Shown here: positions 1-10,975 of the stretch, piece after piece
How the letters are laid out: every line of letters starts with the position of its first letter
Numbering within the stretch: position 1 is the first letter of the stretch
Assembly (NCBI RefSeq): GCF_012396015.1
Contig: NZ_JAAXOQ010000016.1
Coordinates: 35,523-99,522 of the forward strand
Length of the DNA: 64,000 bases
Reading direction: 5' to 3'
From: Tsukamurella spumae
Lineage (GTDB): Bacteria > Actinomycetota > Actinomycetes > Mycobacteriales > Mycobacteriaceae
The notes under the pieces: model-generated
What the model was told of the DNA's origin: nothing
Databases searched by the model: none
Seen by the model: the letters and a program-made list of their open reading frames with translations, nothing else
Translations under genes and position numbers: made by a program

Positions 1-354
1 CGTGGAGCCGCGCAGCACGTTCCCGATCGGGTCCGGCAGCCCTGCGACCTGCCGCAGGCCGGACGCGATGCCGTCGATCCGGGCCTCGTTCAGGGCGAGC
101 CGGTCGATGAGGGACTCCTCCGTACCGGCGGCGCGGGCGCGATCGACGTCCTCCGCGTTCGCGGCGAGGATCCGGTCCTTGTTCGCCAGCAGGGCATCGG
201 CCGCCGCATGCAGCGCGGCGTTCTTCTGCTCGGTGGTCAGCGTGATCAGCTGCTTCGACGCGGCGCGGGCCGCTCGCGCCACCGCCTCCACCGCGGCGGT
301 CGCGGACTGCAGCTCGGCGTCGGTGGCGGCATCGGAGGCGGTGGGCGTGCTCAT
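1..354 (-). CDS. proA: Glutamate-5-semialdehyde dehydrogenase (gamma-glutamyl phosphate reductase), 5' part only
   Basis: Second enzyme of proline synthesis; it reduces gamma-glutamyl phosphate to glutamate semialdehyde with NADPH in the cytoplasm. The 118 codons present give the N-terminal helical region of the family (AARAASKQLITLTTEQKNAA, later NKDRILAANAEDVDRA and LPDPIGNVLRGST), the stretch before the usual NGL..RVPLG segment. The start is the ATG at 354. The gene runs off the left edge, so the catalytic Cys is not visible. Family match is clear from the N-terminus alone, but nothing can be said about integrity of the rest. Confidence 0.9.
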   Translation of the reverse strand, partial: MSTPTASDAATDAELQSATAAVEAVARAARAASKQLITLTTEQKNAALHAAADALLANKDRILAANAEDVDRARAAGTEESLIDRLALNEARIDGIASGLRQVAGLPDPIGNVLRGST

Positions 355-397
355 GAGTCGAGAATACGTGGCCGCGCCGACACCTCCGTGCTCGCCG

Positions 398-1501
398 TCA
401 CGACGCGGGAACCGGGACGAACGCAGCGCCGATCGTCCCGTGCAGCGTGGGCGAGATCGAGTTCATGAACGCCAGCACCTCGCTCGTTTCCGCAGGCCCG
501 TACGGTGTCGGCACGAAGTCGTTGTAGTCGGCGGTGCTGGAGACGCGGGTCGGCACGATCCGGTAGTCCACGCCCGTCACCGTCGGGCCGGCGACGGTGA
601 CCCTCGTCTGCACGATCATCGAGCGCTTGTCGGCCGGGTTGTTGTTGCCCCCGAAGCTGAAGTTGCCCAAGGAGTAGACGATCAGCCTGCCCTTGTACTG
701 CGCCATCGATTGCAGGACATGGGGATGACTGCCGATGACGATGTCCGCGCCCGCGTCGATCGCGTGCTGCGCGAGGGCGGTCTGGACCGCGTAGGGCACG
801 TGTTGGGATTCGATTCCCCAGTGCATGAACGGGATGACGATCTGTGCCCCGCGCTCGCGCAGCCGGCGGACGTGGCCCTCGATCGAGGACCTGTTCTCCG
901 GGCTGTCGAGCCAGGTCATCATGCCGAACAGGCCGACCTTCACGCCCTTGACCTCGGCGATGTGGTCGTTCTCCGCACCGAACGCGTCGCCGAACGGGGC
1001 GGTGCCGACGCCACGCAGGGCCGCCAGCGTGTCGCCGTACGCATCGGGCCCGTAGTCGCCCGTGTGATTGTTGGCCACCGTCGCAGCCTCGATCCCGCCC
1101 GCCCGCAGCGATTCGGCGAGCGCCGGGGAGCCCCGGAAGTGGTAGAACTCGCCGGTCCCCTTGTCGACCTTCTGGCCGCGCTCGCTCAGCACGACCTCGA
1201 CATTGGCCACGGTGAGGTCGTCCGCCCGCAGAATCGGCGCGACGTTCCGGAAGAAGTACGCGGGGTCGTGACCGGCCGCCGCCCACCGCGCGGGCAGGCT
1301 CGTGCCCGCATCGAACCGGTCGTCGGTCCCCAGGATGTTGTCCCCGATGAAGGACAGCGTGATCGCGGCTGCTCCTGCGGGGCGCGCCGACGACGAGCCG
1401 CCCGCCGCCGTGCCCGCCCCGGGTGCCGCGCAGCCCGCGAGTGCCGCCGCCCCGATGACCACTGCGGCCCCTACCGCGCCGAGCCGCGCGCGTACCTCCA
1501 C
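398..1501 (-). CDS. CapA (PGA_cap) family lipoprotein
   Basis: Calcineurin-fold metallophosphatase-like protein of the CapA/PgsA family, a group tied to poly-gamma-glutamate capsule in Bacillus but mostly uncharacterised in actinobacteria. I prefer the GTG at 1501 (367 aa) over an upstream in-frame start at 1549, because AAGGGGG precedes it at SD distance and the protein then opens with a clean lipoprotein signal ending LAGC (Cys24). Family motifs seen: LSFIGDNILG near the N-terminus, ANVEVVLSERG, VANNHTGDYGPDAY, MHWGIES, IGSHPHVLQ and YSLGNFSFGG. Expected to be anchored on the outer face of the membrane. It lies 43 bp upstream of proA on the same strand. Substrate unknown. Confidence 0.85.
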   Translation of the reverse strand: MEVRARLGAVGAAVVIGAAALAGCAAPGAGTAAGGSSSARPAGAAAITLSFIGDNILGTDDRFDAGTSLPARWAAAGHDPAYFFRNVAPILRADDLTVANVEVVLSERGQKVDKGTGEFYHFRGSPALAESLRAGGIEAATVANNHTGDYGPDAYGDTLAALRGVGTAPFGDAFGAENDHIAEVKGVKVGLFGMMTWLDSPENRSSIEGHVRRLRERGAQIVIPFMHWGIESQHVPYAVQTALAQHAIDAGADIVIGSHPHVLQSMAQYKGRLIVYSLGNFSFGGNNNPADKRSMIVQTRVTVAGPTVTGVDYRIVPTRVSSTADYNDFVPTPYGPAETSEVLAFMNSISPTLHGTIGAAFVPVPAS

Positions 1502-1668
1502 GCCACCATCCCCCTTGTCGCTCGCCCGTTCCCGCCCCACTCGCCGCACCGCGACGGGGCCGCGACCATCCTCGATCGCCGGGAGCTCAGCGGTGCACCG
1601 CTCGGCCGGAATTCATCCGGTCGGAGGACGGGTCGACGCGACCCCGCTCGGGTGTCGGTGCGGGGTGC

Positions 1669-1674
1669 TAGGTT
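1669..1674 (+). promoter_or_regulatory. -10 element of a probable leaderless HNH-nuclease transcript
   Basis: TAGGTT ends 6 nt before the GTG at 1681, so transcription would begin at or next to the start codon. No SD sequence lies between. No convincing -35 is seen. Confidence 0.5.
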
Positions 1675-1680
1675 CCGCTC

Positions 1681-2415
1681 GTGTCCCGCCGGAGAGCCAC
1701 CCGTCGCCTGTCCAGGCAGTCCTGGATCGGGCTGGTCCTCGTCACGGCCACCGCCGTGTTCGTGGCGGTCGGGGTGTATCGGGACCGGTCCGGAGCCGAG
1801 CCCGCACCCGGTCCGGCGGCGCCGTCCGTCCAGATGTCCGACGGTGCGCCGCTGGCGGGCGTCCGGATCGTCGCCGCACGCGAGCGGGCGCCGCAGGCGT
1901 ACCGTCGGGCCGCCTTCGGCGAGGCGTGGACCGATGAGCAGTCCGCGCCGCTCGGACACAACGGCTGCGACACCCGCAACGACGTGCTCAACCGAGACCT
2001 CGCCGACAAGACCTTCGTGCGCACGTCGGCCTGCCCGAACGCCGTGGCCACCGGCACCCTCGTCGACCCGTACAGCGGCACGACGATGCGTTTCACGCGC
2101 GGCTCGAAGACCTCCGCCAAGGTGCAGATCGACCACATCGTCGCGCTCGCCTACGCGTGGGACATGGGCGCCTGGTCGTGGGACGACGGCAAGCGCACCG
2201 CGTTCGCCAACGACCCGCGCAACCTCGTCGCGGTGGACGGGCCGGCCAACGAGAACAAGCGCGACTCTCCCCCGGGTCGCTGGATGCCGGCGAACGCGCG
2301 CTTCCACTGCCAGTACGCCCGCCAGTTCGCCTTCGTCGCGCGCGAGTACGGCCTGTCCGTGGATCGCGCCTCCGCCGCCGTCGTCGAGCGGGCCGTCGCG
2401 AGCTGCGAACCTTAA
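1681..2415 (+). CDS. Membrane-anchored HNH endonuclease family protein (DUF1524/GmrSD C-terminal type)
   Basis: Predicted exported or membrane-tethered nuclease of 244 aa. A basic N-terminus (MSRRRATRRLSRQ) is followed by one hydrophobic segment at about residues 15-33, then an Ala/Pro linker and the catalytic domain. The beta-beta-alpha metal motif begins with QIDHIV (Asp151-His152) and continues through NDPRNLVAV and NENKRD, the pattern of the actinobacterial HNH/DUF1524 proteins. Extracellular nuclease activity is inferred from the family and topology. The GTG start is supported by the -10 hexamer 6 nt upstream. Its stop codon is part of the following terminator hairpin. Confidence 0.85.
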   Translation: MSRRRATRRLSRQSWIGLVLVTATAVFVAVGVYRDRSGAEPAPGPAAPSVQMSDGAPLAGVRIVAARERAPQAYRRAAFGEAWTDEQSAPLGHNGCDTRNDVLNRDLADKTFVRTSACPNAVATGTLVDPYSGTTMRFTRGSKTSAKVQIDHIVALAYAWDMGAWSWDDGKRTAFANDPRNLVAVDGPANENKRDSPPGRWMPANARFHCQYARQFAFVAREYGLSVDRASAAVVERAVASCEP

Positions 2416-2439
2416 ACAAGCATTGCTGCTTGTTTTTTT
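2414..2439 (+). terminator. Rho-independent terminator of the HNH nuclease gene
   Basis: Perfect 9-bp stem AAACAAGCA / TGCTTGTTT with loop TTGC, then a T-run. The hairpin begins inside the TAA stop codon. It is A/T-rich in a 70% GC context, the clearest intrinsic terminator of the window. Confidence 0.9.
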
Positions 2440-2458
2440 GCCTCGGGGCTGACAGAGT

Positions 2459-3247
2459 GTGGGCGTGCCCACTTCAGTCCCTGTGTTCGACGCGCTCGAG
2501 ACCACCTCGGCCGCCGTCGCCGCCATCGCGGATTCGCTCCCCGACTGGTCGATCCCCACCCCCGCGGAGAGCTGGACGGTCGCCCATCAGGTCGCTCACC
2601 TGGCCTGGACCGACGAGGTCTCCCTGGTCGCCGCCACCGACCCGGAGGCCTTCACCGCACTCCTGCAGGAGGCCCTGAAGGACCCGATGGGCTTCGTCGA
2701 TGCCGGCGCCGCCGAGCTCGCCGCCGATCCGGAGCTGCGCGCCCGCTGGGACCGGGCCCGCGCCGCGCTCGCGGTCGCGCTCCGGGCGGCGGACCCGGGT
2801 ACCCCGCTCCCCTGGTTCGGCCCGCCCATGCGGCCCGCCACCATGGCGAACGCCCGCCTCATGGAGACCTGGGCGCACGGACTCGATATCGCCGACGCCG
2901 CGGGCGTCGACCTGAACACGCCCGAGGCGCTGCCGCACGTGGCCAAGATCGCCTACAAGACCCGCGATTTCGCGTACACGGTCAACGGCGAGACCCCGCC
3001 CGCCGAGCCCTTCGACGTCTTCCTCGTCGCGGCCGACGGCTCGGAGGCCTGCTTCGGTCCCGGCGACGCGCAGCAGCGCGTGACCGGGTCGCTGGAGGAC
3101 TTCTGTCGCCTCGCGACCCAGCGCATCAACGTCGCCGACACCGACCTCGTCGCCACCGGTGCGGACGCCGCCCACTGGCTCACCATCGCGCAGTGCTTCG
3201 CCGGTGCGCCCGGCACCGGCCGCGCGCCGCAGGAGGGACGCGCATGA
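2459..3247 (+). CDS. TIGR03084-family DinB/mycothiol-type protein
   Basis: 262-aa protein of the TIGR03084 group, which shares the DinB-like four-helix fold of mycothiol-dependent maleylpyruvate isomerases. The N-terminal SWTVAHQVAHLAW and mid-protein METWAHGLDIADA carry the histidines expected to form the metal site of that fold; the C-terminal half resembles the SCP2/wyosine-type domain. It heads an operon for acyl-CoA breakdown, and its stop overlaps the next start (ATGA). Such proteins often accompany AtuA-like genes in actinobacteria; the reaction is not known. Start uncertain between GTG 2459 and GTG 2465. Confidence 0.8.
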   Translation: MGVPTSVPVFDALETTSAAVAAIADSLPDWSIPTPAESWTVAHQVAHLAWTDEVSLVAATDPEAFTALLQEALKDPMGFVDAGAAELAADPELRARWDRARAALAVALRAADPGTPLPWFGPPMRPATMANARLMETWAHGLDIADAAGVDLNTPEALPHVAKIAYKTRDFAYTVNGETPPAEPFDVFLVAADGSEACFGPGDAQQRVTGSLEDFCRLATQRINVADTDLVATGADAAHWLTIAQCFAGAPGTGRAPQEGRA

Positions 3248-4989
3248 CCCGTTCCGTCCGCATCGCCAACGTCTCCGGGTTCTACGGCGACCGCGCCACC
3301 GCACTCGGCGAGATGCTCGCCGGCCCCCGGGTCGACTACATCACCGGCGACTACCTGGCCGAGCTCACCATGCTGATCCTCGGGCGCGACCGCCTCAGGG
3401 ACGCCGACCTCGGCTACGCCAAGACCTTCCTGCGTCAACTGACCCCACACCTGCGTACCCTCGCCGAACGCGGCACCAAGGTCGTCGTCAACGCCGGCGG
3501 GCTCAACCCGGGCGGCCTCGCCGCCGCCGTCGAGAAGGCGATGGAGAGCGCTGAGGAGTCGGTCCGCCATCTCAAGGTCGGGTGGGTCGACGGTGACGAC
3601 CTGATCGCCCGGTCCGCCGAGCTCGGCGTGCCGAACGCGGTCACAGCCAACGCCTACCTCGGCGCCTTCGGCATCGCCGACTGCCTGGCCGCCGGCGCCG
3701 ACATCGTGATCACCGGCCGCGTCACGGACGCCTCCGTGATCCTCGGCCCGGCGATCGCCGAATTCGGCTGGCAGCGCACGGACTTCGACGCCCTCGCCGG
3801 CGCGGTCGCCGCGGGCCACATCATCGAATGCGGCACCCAGGCCACCGGTGGCAACTACGCCTTCTTCGACCGGCACCCGATCGAGCGGTTGCTGCACCCC
3901 GGCTTCCCCGTCGCCGAGATCGAGGCGGACGGCTCCTTCGCCATCACCAAACAGCCCGGCACCGGCGGCGTGGTCGAGGTGGGCACCGTCACCGCACAGC
4001 TGCTCTACGAGGTCACGGGGCAGCGCTACGCCAATCCCGATGTGACGCTGCGCCTGGACTCGATGACCCTGGCCCAGGACGGCGCAGACCGGGTCACCGT
4101 CTCCGGCGTCCGAGGCGAGGCACCGTCGGCCACGACCAAGGTGGCCACCACCACCCTGGGCGGGTTCCGCAACGAGATCGCCTTCCTGCTCACCGGACTC
4201 GACATCGAACGCAAAGCCGCCCTCCTCGAGGCGCAGCTGCGCGCCTCGCTCCAGCCCGCGCCGTCCGAGCTGCAGTTCCGCCTCGCCCGCACCGACCACC
4301 CGGACGCGTCGACGGAGGCCGCGGCGTCGGCCACGCTCACCGCGATCGCCTGGGACGCCGACCCGAACCGCGTGGGCCGCGCCTTCAGCTCCGCCGCCGT
4401 CGAGCTCGCGCTCGCCACCTACCCCGGCGCCTCTCCGATGGCCCCGCCGTCGAGCGGCGGCCCCTACGGCGTGTACCAGGCGGTATACGTCCCGAACGGC
4501 GATGTGCCGCACCGCTCCCACCGCCCCGACGGCACCGTCGTCGACATCGCGCCGCCGGGGGCGACGCAGGTCCTGCCCGCGGACCCCTCGCAGCCGGGCA
4601 CGGCACCGTCGCCCGACGGTGCCGCCACCGTCCGCGTACCGCTGGGCACCGTGTTCGGCGCCCGCAGCGGCGACAAGGGCGGCAGCGCGAACGTGGGCGT
4701 CTGGGCGGAGTCCGACGACGCCTACGACTGGCTCCGCACGCACCTGACGGAAGCCGCACTGCGCGAACTGCTCCCGGAGGCGGCGGACCTGCCCGTCCGG
4801 CGCTACGAGCTCCCCAATCTGCGGGCCGTGAACTTCGTCGTCGAGGACCTCCTCGGCAAGGGCGTCGCGCACGGCTTCCGCTTCGACCCGCAGGCCAAAG
4901 GCGTCGGCGAGTGGCTCCGTGGCCGCTACGTCGACCTGCCCGTCACCCTGCTGCCCGCGACCGCCCACACCGAGGAGATCAACGCATGA
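3244..4989 (+). CDS. AtuA-like protein (acyclic terpene utilisation family, DUF1446)
   Basis: 581-aa homologue of AtuA, required in Pseudomonas for growth on acyclic terpenes but of unknown activity. The N-terminal AtuA domain is seen in VRIANVSGFYGDR, NAGGLNPGG, ITGRVTDASVILGP and ECGTQATGGNY. The last ~110 residues form the separate AtuA-like ferredoxin-fold domain (LGTVFGARSGDKGGSANVG). The ATG at 3244 overlaps the preceding stop and has a strong SD (AGGAGGGA), so it is chosen over the upstream in-frame position 3193. Its position before an acyl-CoA dehydrogenase and a biotin carboxylase pair suggests beta-methyl-branched acyl-CoA degradation. Confidence 0.88.
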   Translation: MTRSVRIANVSGFYGDRATALGEMLAGPRVDYITGDYLAELTMLILGRDRLRDADLGYAKTFLRQLTPHLRTLAERGTKVVVNAGGLNPGGLAAAVEKAMESAEESVRHLKVGWVDGDDLIARSAELGVPNAVTANAYLGAFGIADCLAAGADIVITGRVTDASVILGPAIAEFGWQRTDFDALAGAVAAGHIIECGTQATGGNYAFFDRHPIERLLHPGFPVAEIEADGSFAITKQPGTGGVVEVGTVTAQLLYEVTGQRYANPDVTLRLDSMTLAQDGADRVTVSGVRGEAPSATTKVATTTLGGFRNEIAFLLTGLDIERKAALLEAQLRASLQPAPSELQFRLARTDHPDASTEAAASATLTAIAWDADPNRVGRAFSSAAVELALATYPGASPMAPPSSGGPYGVYQAVYVPNGDVPHRSHRPDGTVVDIAPPGATQVLPADPSQPGTAPSPDGAATVRVPLGTVFGARSGDKGGSANVGVWAESDDAYDWLRTHLTEAALRELLPEAADLPVRRYELPNLRAVNFVVEDLLGKGVAHGFRFDPQAKGVGEWLRGRYVDLPVTLLPATAHTEEINA

Positions 4990-6170
4990 CCGGCCTCTGG
5001 GAGTCCGAGGAGCGGATCGCGCTCCGCGACACGGTGACCGCGTTCACGCAGCGCGAGATCCTGCCCCACCTCGACGAATGGGAGGCCAGCGGCCTGCTCC
5101 CCCGGGAGCTCCACGAGAAGGCCGGCGCGTTGGGCCTGCTCGGCGTGTCCTTCCCCGAGTCGGTGGGCGGCGGCGGGGGCGATCCCCGCGACGCGCTCAT
5201 CGTGTGCGAGGCGATGCACGAGGCCGGCGGCTCCGGCGGCCTGTTCGCCTCGCTGTTCACCTGCGGGATCTCGGTGCCGCACATCATCCTCGCCGGCACC
5301 GAGGAGCAGAAGCGGAGATGGGTCGCGCCGGTCCTGGCGGGCGAGAAGATCAGCTCGCTGGCGCTCACCGAGCCCGGCGGCGGCTCCGACCTCGGGCACC
5401 TGACGACCACCGCCCGGCGCTTCGACGACGGGGACGGGTCCTACTACCTCGTCAACGGCGCCAAGACCTTCATCACCTCGGGCGTGCGCGCCGACTGGGT
5501 CGTGACCGCGGTCCGCACCGGCGGCGAGGGCGCGAGCGGAATCAGCCTCCTCGTCATCCCCAAGGGCCTGGACGGATTCGAGGTCAGCGCGCCCCTGAAG
5601 AAGATGGGCTGGCTCGCCTCCGACACCGCCGAGCTGTCCTTCACCGACGTCCGCGTGCCCGCCGAGAACCTCATCGGCCCCGAGAACAGCGGCTTCCTCA
5701 TGATCGGCGCCGCCTTCGTCACCGAGCGGCTCGCCCTCGCGGTGCAGGCCTATTCGCACGCGCAGCGCTGCCTCGACCTCACCCTCGACTGGGTGCGCAC
5801 TCGCGAGACCTTCGGGCAGCCGCTGATCACGCGGCAGGCGGTGCAGAACACCGTCACCGAGATGCGCAGGCGCACCGAGGTCGCCCGGGTCTACAGCCGG
5901 CATGTCGCCGATCTCTACACCGACGCACTCGAATCCGGCGGTCCGGCCGCGGCGGCCGAGCTCGTCCCCCAGGCGTGTTTCGCGAAGAACACCGCCGTCG
6001 AGACGGCCGAGTGGGTCGCGAACGAGGCCGTGCAGCTGTTCGGCGGCCACGGCTACATGGCCGAGTACGAGGTCTCGCGGCACTACCGCGACGTCCGCAT
6101 CCTCGGCATCGGCGGCGGCACCACCCAGATCCTGACCACGCTCGCAGCCAATCGACTCGGCTACAAGTGA
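4986..6170 (+). CDS. Acyl-CoA dehydrogenase (first of two)
   Basis: 394-aa FAD-dependent acyl-CoA dehydrogenase that would introduce the alpha-beta double bond of an acyl-CoA. Family signatures: SLALTEPGGGSDLG in the middle domain, KTFITSGVRADW, and the C-terminal FGGHGYMAEYEVSRHYRD..IGGGTTQI block. Start ATG 4986 overlaps the atuA stop by 4 bp, indicating translational coupling. The neighbouring carboxylase suggests a citronellyl-, isovaleryl- or similar branched substrate, but the sequence does not decide this. Confidence 0.92.
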   Translation: MTGLWESEERIALRDTVTAFTQREILPHLDEWEASGLLPRELHEKAGALGLLGVSFPESVGGGGGDPRDALIVCEAMHEAGGSGGLFASLFTCGISVPHIILAGTEEQKRRWVAPVLAGEKISSLALTEPGGGSDLGHLTTTARRFDDGDGSYYLVNGAKTFITSGVRADWVVTAVRTGGEGASGISLLVIPKGLDGFEVSAPLKKMGWLASDTAELSFTDVRVPAENLIGPENSGFLMIGAAFVTERLALAVQAYSHAQRCLDLTLDWVRTRETFGQPLITRQAVQNTVTEMRRRTEVARVYSRHVADLYTDALESGGPAAAAELVPQACFAKNTAVETAEWVANEAVQLFGGHGYMAEYEVSRHYRDVRILGIGGGTTQILTTLAANRLGYK

Positions 6171-6222
6171 TCCCCCCATCGGGTCGTCCGCCACGCACCC
6201 ACGAAAGCAGAGGAACACACCC

Positions 6223-7808
<1,586 letters not shown>

Positions 7809-7812
<4 letters not shown>

Positions 7813-9788
7813 GTGAAATGACCGATACTGTTTTCGATTCCGTCCTCGTCGCGAACCGCGGCGAGATCGCCCGCCGCGTCATCGCCGCGGCCCACGCCCG
7901 CGGCCTGCGCGCCGTGGCCGTCTACTCCGACCCGGACGCGAGCGCGCCGCACGTCGCCGAGGCCGACGAGGCGGTGCGCCTGCCCGGCGAGTCCCCCGCC
8001 GACACGTACCTGCAGGGCGAGCAGATCATCGCCGCGGCGAAGGCCACCGGCGCACAGGCGATCCACCCCGGCTACGGCTTCCTCTCCGAGAACGCCGAGT
8101 TCGCCGCCGCGGTCCGGGCGGCGGGCATCGTCTGGATCGGCCCCTCCCCCGAGGCCATCACCGCGATGGGTTCCAAGGTCGCGGCCAAGGCCCGCCTCGC
8201 CGCGGCCGGCGTCCCGATGCTCACCAATCTCACGCCGGACCAGGTCTCCGACGACGACTTCCCGGTCCTGGTGAAGGCCTCCGCGGGCGGCGGCGGCCGC
8301 GGCATGCGCGTGGTCCGCACCCGCGCCGAGCTGGAGGAGAACCTGGAGACCGCGGAGCGCGAGGCGAAATCGGCCTTCGGCGACGGCACCGTCTTCTGCG
8401 AGCGCTACCTCGAGCGCGGCCGGCACATCGAGGTCCAGGTGATGGCGGACTCCCAGGGCACCGTGTGGGCCGTGGGCGAGCGCGAGTGCTCCATCCAGCG
8501 CCGCCACCAGAAGGTGCTCGAGGAGGCCCCGTCGCCCCTCGTGGAGCGGCACCCGGCCATGCGCGCCGCCCTGTACGACGCGGCCACCAGCGCGGCGAGG
8601 GCCATCGGCTACACGGGCGCGGGCACCGTCGAGTTCCTCGCCACCGATGCCGGCGAGTTCTTCTTCCTCGAGGTGAACACCCGCCTGCAGGTGGAGCATC
8701 CGGTCACCGAGGCCACCACCGGCCTCGACCTCGTGGGACTGCAGTTCGACGTGGCCGCGGGCCTGCCACTGCCGTCCGCCGAGCCGCCCGCGACCCGCGG
8801 GTGGGCGATCGAGGCACGGCTCTACGCCGAGGACCCCGCCAACGACTGGCGCCCCGCCGCGGGCGTCGTGCACCGCTTCGAGGTGCCCGGCACGATCAGC
8901 GAGTTCTCCGGCCCGGACCGGCCCGGCATCCGCCTCGACAGCGCGCTCGCGCCCACGGGCAGCGTCGTCGAGGTCTTCTACGACCCGATGCTCGCCAAGG
9001 TGATCGGCTACGCCCCCACCCGCGCGCAGGCGCTCGCCATCACGGAGGCGGCGCTGCGGAAGGCGACGATCCACGGCCTCACCACGAACCGCGACCTGCT
9101 GGTCCGGATCCTCGCGGACGCGGACTTCAAGGCCGGCGACTTCGCCGCCGACTTCCTCACCGGGGAGCGGCTCGAGCGCCTCGCGGCGCCGCTGCTGGAC
9201 GAGACGGAGCTGGCGCAGGCCGCGAGCGCGGCCGGCGCCGTCCTGGACCGACGGGGCGCCGCCGCCGGCCCGCTGCCGCACGTCGCGCCGGGGTGGCGCA
9301 ATGTCGGTGCGCGCAGTCTCGTGCCGGAGTTCCGCACCACGGACGAGCGGGAGTTCCGCGCCGACGGCGGGCAGGTCGCGACCGTCACCGACGACGGTGA
9401 CCGCGCGCGGGTCGCGGTCGAGCGCGACGGGATCCGGCGCACCGTCGCCGTGACGGCGTATCCGGGGGACCGCACCGTCGTCGAGGTGGAGACCGCGCGC
9501 GGCGCGGCGACGCTGACGCTCGTCGACCCCCTGCCCTCGGCGGACGCCGCCGCGGCGGCGGGTTCGCTGCTCGCGCCCATGCCCGGCGTGATCACCCGGA
9601 TCGGCGCGCAGGAGGGCGATTCCGTCACCGTCGGGCAGCCCGTGCTGTGGATGGAGGCGATGAAGATGGAGCACGCCATCTCGGCGCCCGCCGATGGCGT
9701 CATCACCACCATCGCCGTCGAGGTGGGCCAGAACATCGATGCCGGCGCCGTCGTCGCCGTGCTGGAAGATTCAGGAGACAACACGTAA
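7809..9788 (+). CDS. Acyl-CoA carboxylase alpha subunit (biotin carboxylase + biotin carrier)
   Basis: 659-aa biotin-dependent subunit that carboxylates its own biotin with ATP and bicarbonate. Order: biotin carboxylase N-domain (VLVANRGEIARRVI, YGFLSENAEFA), ATP-grasp (KASAGGGGRGMR, FLEVNTRLQVEHPVTE), a linker domain, and the C-terminal biotinyl domain with EAMKMEH (Lys at about 619). Start is GTG 7809 overlapping the previous stop; ATG 7818 is possible. It pairs with the adjacent beta subunit. Substrate not decided by sequence. Confidence 0.95.
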
Positions 9789-10967
9789 ATGAGCACCACC
9801 AGCATCTCCATGGACGTCATCGAGTCCGAGGAGCGCCAGGCGCTCCGCACGACCGTCTCGGAGCTGGGCCGGCGGTTCGGCCCCGAGTACATGCGCGAGA
9901 AGATCGCCGCCGGCGAGGGCCCCATCGAACTGTGGAGGGCCGCGGGCGATCTCGGCCTAATCGGCGTGAACATCGCCGAGCAGTACGGCGGCGGCGGCGC
10001 CGGCATGTACGAACTGGGCATCGTCGGCGAGGAGCTCGCCGCGGTCGGGTCCTCACTGCTCATGCTGGTGGTGTCCCCGGCGATCAACGGCACCATCATC
10101 TCCCGGTTCGGCACCGAGGAGCAGAAACAGCGCTGGCTGCCCGGCATCGCCTCGGGCGAGACCATCGCGGCCTTCGCGATCACCGAGCCGGATGCGGGCA
10201 GCAACAGCCACCGGATCACGACCACCGCCCGGCGGGACGGCGACGACTGGATCATCTCGGGCCAGAAGACCTTCATCTCCGGCATCGAGCTGGCCGACGT
10301 GATCCTCGTGGTCTCGCGCAGCGAGGACGCCAAGACCGGCAAACTGCGCCCCGCGCTGTTCCTCATGCCCACCGACTCCCCCGGCCTGCAGAGGACGAAG
10401 ATCCCCATGGAGGTGGGCCTGCCGGAGTCCCAGTGGACGCTGTTCTTCGACGACGTGCGGCTGCCCGCCGAGGCGCTCGTCGGCGAGCCCGACGCTGCGA
10501 TCGCCCAGCTCTTCGCGGGGCTCAACCCCGAGCGCATCATGGCCGCCGCCGGCTCGGTGGGCTCGGCCCGCTACGCGATCGACCGCGCGGTGGACTACGC
10601 CAAGCAGCGCACCGTCTTCAAGGTCCCGATCGGCGCGCATCAGGCGATCGCCCATCCGCTCGCCGAGCTCAAGGTCGAGACGGAGCTCGCGAAGCTCATG
10701 CTGCAGAAGGCCGCGACGCTCTACGACGCCGGGCAGGAGTTCGCCGCGGCGGAGGCCGCGAACATGGCGAAGTTCGCGGGCGGCGAGGCGGGCGCGAAGG
10801 CCGTCGACCGGGCGATCCACTCGCTCGGCGGCAACGGCCTGACCACCGAGTACGGCCTGGCGCAGATGCTGGTGGCGTCGAGGCTGTTCCGCATCGCGCC
10901 GGTCAGCCGCGAGATGGTGCTCAACTTCATCTCCGAGCACAGCCTCGGCCTGCCCAAGAGCTACTAG
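9789..10967 (+). CDS. Acyl-CoA dehydrogenase (second of two)
   Basis: 392-aa FAD-dependent acyl-CoA dehydrogenase, distinct from the one at 4986. Signatures: FAITEPDAGSNSHRITT, ISGQKTFISGIELAD, and HSLGGNGLTTEYGLAQMLV near the C-terminus. The ATG directly follows the carboxylase stop, with caggaga at SD distance inside the end of that gene. A second dehydrogenase next to one carboxylase suggests either two acyl-CoA steps in one route or two substrates of different chain length. Confidence 0.92.
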   Translation: MSTTSISMDVIESEERQALRTTVSELGRRFGPEYMREKIAAGEGPIELWRAAGDLGLIGVNIAEQYGGGGAGMYELGIVGEELAAVGSSLLMLVVSPAINGTIISRFGTEEQKQRWLPGIASGETIAAFAITEPDAGSNSHRITTTARRDGDDWIISGQKTFISGIELADVILVVSRSEDAKTGKLRPALFLMPTDSPGLQRTKIPMEVGLPESQWTLFFDDVRLPAEALVGEPDAAIAQLFAGLNPERIMAAAGSVGSARYAIDRAVDYAKQRTVFKVPIGAHQAIAHPLAELKVETELAKLMLQKAATLYDAGQEFAAAEAANMAKFAGGEAGAKAVDRAIHSLGGNGLTTEYGLAQMLVASRLFRIAPVSREMVLNFISEHSLGLPKSY

Positions 10968-10975
10968 GAGCCCCG

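Noticed and set aside
2..2452. 816-aa open frame on the plus strand
   Set aside because: It runs antisense through proA and the CapA gene and out of frame with the HNH gene; composition is Arg/Ala/Pro/Ser-rich with no domain. Typical GC-rich shadow frame.
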